The notes under the pieces: model-generated
What the model was told of the DNA's origin: nothing
Seen by the model: the letters and a program-made list of their open reading frames with translations, nothing else
The model's database searches: none
Assembly (NCBI GenBank): GCA_038326615.1
Contig: JBBQKF010000094.1
Coordinates: 1-10,175 of the forward strand
DNA length: 10,175 nucleotides
Direction of reading: 5' to 3'
From: JBBQKF01 sp038326615
Lineage (GTDB): Bacteria > Bacillota > Clostridia > Saccharofermentanales > UBA5734
Translations under genes and position numbers: made by a program
In this document: positions 6,801-10,175 of the stretch, piece after piece
Numbering within the stretch: the stretch's first letter is position 1
Layout: each line of letters begins with the position of its first letter

Positions 6801-8006
6801 ATGGCGGATGTTGAAAAATCAATACGATTAACCAAAGGAAACAAAGAGCAATATGTTTCATTTGCAGATTTGCGTACAGAGATATCTCAGTGTTTACAAA
6901 TAGAAAATCTCAATTTTTTAATTGGTGCTGGGTGTTCCAGTTATTGTGATCCAAGCGGCGCTGAACAAGCTATTTCAACTATGGCAGGTCTCGCTCAGCG
7001 TTTTTATGTTAATAATCCAGATTTCAAGGTTGATAATAAAAATAAAGCAATAGATAAATTTCCTACAAATCTCGAAGCACTAATGAACCATTTAGTATCA
7101 ATTGGCAACATTGCGTCATCTGACAAATCAAAGAAATCAATAAATAATAAAATAAACACTGTAAATCAGTTCATCTTTAACGAGATATGTAATGCTCCGC
7201 AATGCGTGGAATTGCTACAGTTATATAAAGAGTTTTTCTTGAGAATAGTCAAAAAGACTCGTCAGACGCCTGTGAACATATACACTACAAACTATGATTT
7301 ATATAACGAAAATGCTTTAGATGAATTGGGATTCATGTATAACAATGGTTTTTTGGGTAGTGCAAGAAGAATATTTAATCCTAATTCTTATAATTATGTT
7401 GTAGTTGAAAACCTTAATTTAAGTCGTGATGTTTGGAAAAGCGTTAGCAATTTTATTAATCTGTATAAAATTCATGGTTCAATCAACTGGGTTAAAGAAG
7501 AAAATTCAACTACGGACACACCTCGTATTCTTGAAAAAGATATTGAATTAATAAGAAACAGAAAACAATTTGATTCGTTAATGATTTACCCTACTCCACA
7601 AAAAGACCGGACAACACTGATGGTGCCGTATTCGGATTTGTTCCGGATTATGCAGAACAATTTATTGAAACGCAATTCTGTTCTTATTTCAGTAGGATAT
7701 AGTTTTAGCGATGAACACATAAACAGAATTCTCCTTAACGCACTTTCGGTATATGATTTTCGACTTGTCATATTTGGTGATTCACCTATGATTAAAAGGC
7801 TTAAAGAAATTGGCGATAATAGAATTTGGATAATCAACTCAGAAGATCAAATACACTTTTTTAAAAATTTCGTTGAAAAAGCTTTGCCGATATTAGATGA
7901 CGAACTAAAAGAAGATATTCAGATAAAAAAATCAATCATGAAATTAGCTTTAATTTTAGGTGAAGAAACCAACAACTCCAATGACGGGGTGGAATATAAT
8001 GAGTAA
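6801..8006 (+). CDS. SIR2-like NADase subunit of a SIR2-HerA anti-phage system
   Basis: A 401-residue SIR2_2-type protein that by family would hydrolyse NAD+ when infection is sensed, stopping growth before phages mature. The nucleotide-binding and catalytic motifs are intact: LIGAGCSS (40-47), TTNYD with N164 and D166, KIHGS with H225 as the expected catalytic base, and GYSFSDEHI (299-307) from the Rossmann-like C-terminal half. No zinc-binding cysteine cluster of the deacetylase sirtuins is seen, which fits the NADase branch. No signal peptide or membrane segment is visible. ATG 6801 follows AGGAGG (6788-6793) at seven bases; the upstream TTG at 6783 lies before that site and is rejected. 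The 3' end overlaps the HerA gene by eight bases. Identification rests on the motifs plus the HerA partner. Confidence 0.9.
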   Translation: MADVEKSIRLTKGNKEQYVSFADLRTEISQCLQIENLNFLIGAGCSSYCDPSGAEQAISTMAGLAQRFYVNNPDFKVDNKNKAIDKFPTNLEALMNHLVSIGNIASSDKSKKSINNKINTVNQFIFNEICNAPQCVELLQLYKEFFLRIVKKTRQTPVNIYTTNYDLYNENALDELGFMYNNGFLGSARRIFNPNSYNYVVVENLNLSRDVWKSVSNFINLYKIHGSINWVKEENSTTDTPRILEKDIELIRNRKQFDSLMIYPTPQKDRTTLMVPYSDLFRIMQNNLLKRNSVLISVGYSFSDEHINRILLNALSVYDFRLVIFGDSPMIKRLKEIGDNRIWIINSEDQIHFFKNFVEKALPILDDELKEDIQIKKSIMKLALILGEETNNSNDGVEYNE

Positions 8007-9882
8007 TCGTGTAATAGGTAGAATTGTAACAATTAACCACAATAACATTATTGCGGAGCTTTCAATTGACTTGGGGAATTATGTTAGCGTTTACGATGGT
8101 ATTCGATTTGTTGGTGAAATTGGTTCTTATGTTGCCATTGACGATATTAACAGAAGAATAATTGCTGAAATTACAGCCGTAGACGAAAAAAATGAAATGG
8201 CTTCGGAGCGACTCAATAAAGCTGGAAGTCGGCGGTATCTCAGAATAAGCTTAATCGGAGAAATATCTAATAATGCGTTTAACTTTGGTGTCACAAAGAT
8301 GCCACCAATTTTCTCCGAAATAAAAATTATTAGTGAATCAGATTTACAACTAATGCTTGATATACAAGATGAATCTGAAGTTGTTGATGGGAATAAAACA
8401 AAACTTAAGGTGCTGCCTATCGGAAGATCTGTAATGTTTCCAGAATATGCGGTGAAAGTAAAACTTGATGAGTTCTTTGGATTCCATTTTGCTGTTTTTG
8501 GCAACACAGGGTCTGGAAAATCCAATACAGTTGCACGAATAATTCAATCAATATTCACAAAAAGAGATTATTCTGCATCAGGAGCGAAATTTATTGTTTT
8601 TGATTCAAATGGCGAGTACAAGTCGGCTTTTGAAAACATTCCGCAAGTAAATCCGGATATAAAAGTTAAGTTTATTAGTACAAGTGATTGTGAGGATCTC
8701 AAAATACAAATTCCGGTTTGGGCATTAAGTGTTGATGACTGGGCAATTCTTTTACATGCATCCGAAAAAACTCAAGTTCCAATTATTAGCAGATCACTTG
8801 AATTAATTCAATTATTTGATTCGAGTGAAAATGATACCAAAGCAAAAGAAATAAAGGACCATATAATCGCAACTGTAATAAGAGATATTCTGTCGGGTCC
8901 TGAAGGAGCTGCTACAAAAAGTGATAAAATAACAGCTATCGTCAAAAAATTTCAAAGTGATAATTTCAATTTGAATGCTATGATACCATTCGTTCCTTCA
9001 GCTGATGGTGTGTCATCAACCGATAATCAAATAACCTTGTCAAAGGCCCTAAGTGTTACTTATGCAAAAATGTATGCTACGGGCAATTTGATGGTATATT
9101 GCGAGCAATTCATCAAACCAAATGTGAATGATCTCATTGAAGAAAAGCGTATTATTCCATACTCTTTGAGGAGATTTATGGATACTGTTAAATTTGCAGT
9201 ACTATATGAAGGTAGCGTTAATTCAACAAGCATTCATGAATATACAGCAACATTAATTACGCGACTCCAACATCTTATCGAAAGTGAACAAGGCAAGTTT
9301 TTTTGCGAAACAACATTTACATCCATTAAAGATTATATTGAGAGTATTATTGGCGATAATCAGTTGTTAAATATAGATATAAGTAGTTTGGATGATACTG
9401 CCACAGAGGTCATAACTAAGGTCTTTTCAAAATTGCTTTTTGATTATTTAAGAAGTCTTTCCCCTCGAAATTCTATGCCAGTAAATCTTATCTTGGAAGA
9501 AGCACATCGTTTTGTTCGATCAGATATGGATTATGGCGTATTGGGCTATAACATTTTTGAACGAATTGCAAAAGAAGGACGGAAATATGGTCTGCTTATG
9601 GGTATTTCATCTCAGCGTCCAAGCGAACTCTCAAAAACAGTAGTATCTCAATGTAGTAATTTTATTATACATAAAATACAAAACCCTGACGATATCCAAT
9701 ACATATCAAGAATGGTACCATATGTTAATCAGGGCATTGTCGATAGAATTACTTATCTACGACGAGGTTACGCTTTGGTTTTTGGAACAGCCATAAATTT
9801 ACCAACATTAACAACGTTTGAAAAGGCAAATCCAACACCTAATAGCGGTAATTCGAACATTGTGGAAAAATGGTATGTATAG
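7999..9882 (+). CDS. herA: HerA/DUF87 hexameric ATPase partner of the SIR2 protein
   Basis: A 627-residue ATPase of the FtsK-HerA superfamily. Residues 1-100 form a beta-rich HAS-barrel-like domain (VIGRIVTINHNNIIAEL...). Walker A is GNTGSGKS (168-175), Walker B is ILEE (498-501, E501 the expected catalytic glutamate), and SSQRPSE (537-543, with R540) and the following QCSNFIIHKIQNPDD are typical of this family. Between about 260 and 480 lies a long helical insertion common in bacterial HerA proteins. In known SIR2-HerA systems the ATPase forms hexamers that assemble with SIR2 and are needed for defence. ATG 7999 is preceded by GGGGTGG (7986-7992) and overlaps the SIR2 stop by eight bases, which argues for translational coupling; a longer frame from 7960 has no such site and no conserved residues. 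No NurA nuclease, the partner of archaeal HerA, is visible. Confidence 0.9.
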   Translation: MSNRVIGRIVTINHNNIIAELSIDLGNYVSVYDGIRFVGEIGSYVAIDDINRRIIAEITAVDEKNEMASERLNKAGSRRYLRISLIGEISNNAFNFGVTKMPPIFSEIKIISESDLQLMLDIQDESEVVDGNKTKLKVLPIGRSVMFPEYAVKVKLDEFFGFHFAVFGNTGSGKSNTVARIIQSIFTKRDYSASGAKFIVFDSNGEYKSAFENIPQVNPDIKVKFISTSDCEDLKIQIPVWALSVDDWAILLHASEKTQVPIISRSLELIQLFDSSENDTKAKEIKDHIIATVIRDILSGPEGAATKSDKITAIVKKFQSDNFNLNAMIPFVPSADGVSSTDNQITLSKALSVTYAKMYATGNLMVYCEQFIKPNVNDLIEEKRIIPYSLRRFMDTVKFAVLYEGSVNSTSIHEYTATLITRLQHLIESEQGKFFCETTFTSIKDYIESIIGDNQLLNIDISSLDDTATEVITKVFSKLLFDYLRSLSPRNSMPVNLILEEAHRFVRSDMDYGVLGYNIFERIAKEGRKYGLLMGISSQRPSELSKTVVSQCSNFIIHKIQNPDDIQYISRMVPYVNQGIVDRITYLRRGYALVFGTAINLPTLTTFEKANPTPNSGNSNIVEKWYV

Positions 9883-9970
9883 AAATGACAAATTGTTTGA
9901 CCAAATGGTCAGATTCGATTATACTATTAGTGTAATAGAAGATGAACACGATCCCTTGATAACATTTTGA
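9875..9970 (+). CDS. Possible 31-codon small ORF overlapping the end of HerA
   Basis: ATG at 9875 opens a frame of 31 codons (begins MYRNDKLFDQMV, ends in TGA at 9968). Its start overlaps the HerA stop by eight bases, the same overlap size as between SIR2 and HerA. The upstream tgtggaaa is only a poor ribosome binding site. The peptide is acidic and has no motif I know. It may be a real small gene, the remnant of a decayed one, or chance. Confidence 0.25.
   Translation: MYRNDKLFDQMVRFDYTISVIEDEHDPLITF
9924..9938. repeat. Short inverted repeat after HerA
   Basis: The arms ctatta (9924-9929) and taatag (9933-9938) are exact reverse complements around gtg. With only six AT-rich pairs and no T-tract it is unlikely to be a terminator. 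It lies inside the possible 31-codon ORF. Confidence 0.4.
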
Positions 9971-10008
9971 TAACCAAAAGTCAGCTATTCCAAAATAATA
10001 GGGATATA

Positions 10009-10017
10009 TGATATAAA
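10009..10017 (+). promoter_or_regulatory. Candidate extended -10 promoter before the last gene
   Basis: TG at 10009-10010, one base, then TATAAA (10012-10017) matches the extended -10 pattern TGnTATAAT with one mismatch. No good -35 box lies at the right distance. If used, transcription would begin near 10024 and give a leader of about 100 bases carrying the hairpin at 10035-10064. Confidence 0.3.
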
Positions 10018-10034
10018 GCAAAGAGGAAAACGCA

Positions 10035-10064
10035 CATTTACTAATCAAATATGTTTAGTAAATG
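10035..10064 (+). repeat. Ten base-pair hairpin in the leader of the last gene
   Basis: The arms catttactaa (10035-10044) and ttagtaaatg (10055-10064) are exact reverse complements with a ten-base loop. No run of T follows, so it is not a standard intrinsic terminator. Its place about 60 bases before the next start codon suggests an operator or a leader RNA structure, but no known riboswitch is recognised. Confidence 0.5.
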
Positions 10065-10125
10065 AAATGAGTTCCCGAGTGGGAGTAGTAGAGATAATAC
10101 AAATAATGCATTAAAAAGGTAAACT

Positions 10126-10175
10126 ATGAAAGAAGTATTAGCTAACAATTTAATAACACCCATTACACCTGGTGA
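10126..10175 (+). CDS. Start of an unidentified gene, truncated by the window edge
   Basis: ATG at 10126 follows aaaaagg (10113-10119) at six bases, and the frame stays open to the end of the window, giving the first 16 residues (MKEVLANNLITPITPG). This is too little for a family call. It points in the same direction as the defence genes and, after 243 bp without a clear gene, may be another cargo gene. The modest ribosome binding site is the main support. Confidence 0.4.
   Translation, partial: MKEVLANNLITPITPG

Noticed and set aside
7960..7998. Upstream extension of HerA.
   Set aside because: It overlaps SIR2 coding sequence further, lacks a ribosome binding site, and the HAS-barrel begins directly after ATG 7999.
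1..10175. CRISPR arrays, tRNA or rRNA genes, insertion sequences.
   Set aside because: No regularly spaced repeats, no tRNA-like cloverleaf or rRNA sequence, and no transposase or recombinase gene were seen by eye.

Overview
The window looks like part of a mobile element from a Gram-positive anaerobe of the Clostridia (Bacillota). Three things point there: strong AGGAGG-type ribosome binding sites, AT-rich coding sequence, and a backbone (RepA-like ATPase, Mob/Pre relaxase, TnpV-type protein) typical of integrative or mobilizable elements of gut Clostridia. This placement is inference from gene families, not a species call. Every gene I support lies on the + strand, and no gap exceeds about 250 bases.

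Left part (1-2940) is the mobilization backbone. It holds a RepA/RecA-fold ATPase entering from outside the window, a structured non-coding stretch of about 230 bp with several inverted repeats (candidate oriT), a MOBV (Mob/Pre) relaxase with its catalytic histidine and metal-binding motif, a small TnpV-family protein, and a stem-loop that may end this transcription unit.

Middle part (2950-6660) is a compact restriction-modification operon. It starts from an exact TTGACA/17 bp/TATAAT promoter and runs: a C5-cytosine methyltransferase with an extra N-terminal helix-turn-helix domain, a putative endonuclease ending in a NO VEIN/DUF3883-like PD-(D/E)XK domain, and a second, smaller C5-cytosine methyltransferase. 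Gene gaps are 6 and 13 bp. Two different methyltransferases around one nuclease suggest an asymmetric target with one enzyme per strand.

Right part (6801-9882) is a two-gene SIR2-HerA module: a SIR2-like NADase and a HerA/DUF87 hexameric ATPase, overlapping by 8 bp. This pair is a known anti-phage abortive-infection system. After it come about 240 bp with a possible 31-codon ORF, a hairpin, and the start of another gene that leaves the window.

Taken together this is a small defence island riding on a mobilizable element: methylation and restriction as a first layer, NAD depletion as a second. Base composition falls from about 47% GC in a sampled backbone line to about 32% in a sampled SIR2-HerA line, so the defence genes probably arrived as cargo behind tnpV. 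I see no wholly unknown system. The least conventional parts are the HTH-methyltransferase fusion, the endonuclease with its unassigned N-terminal two thirds, and the unresolved genes after HerA.
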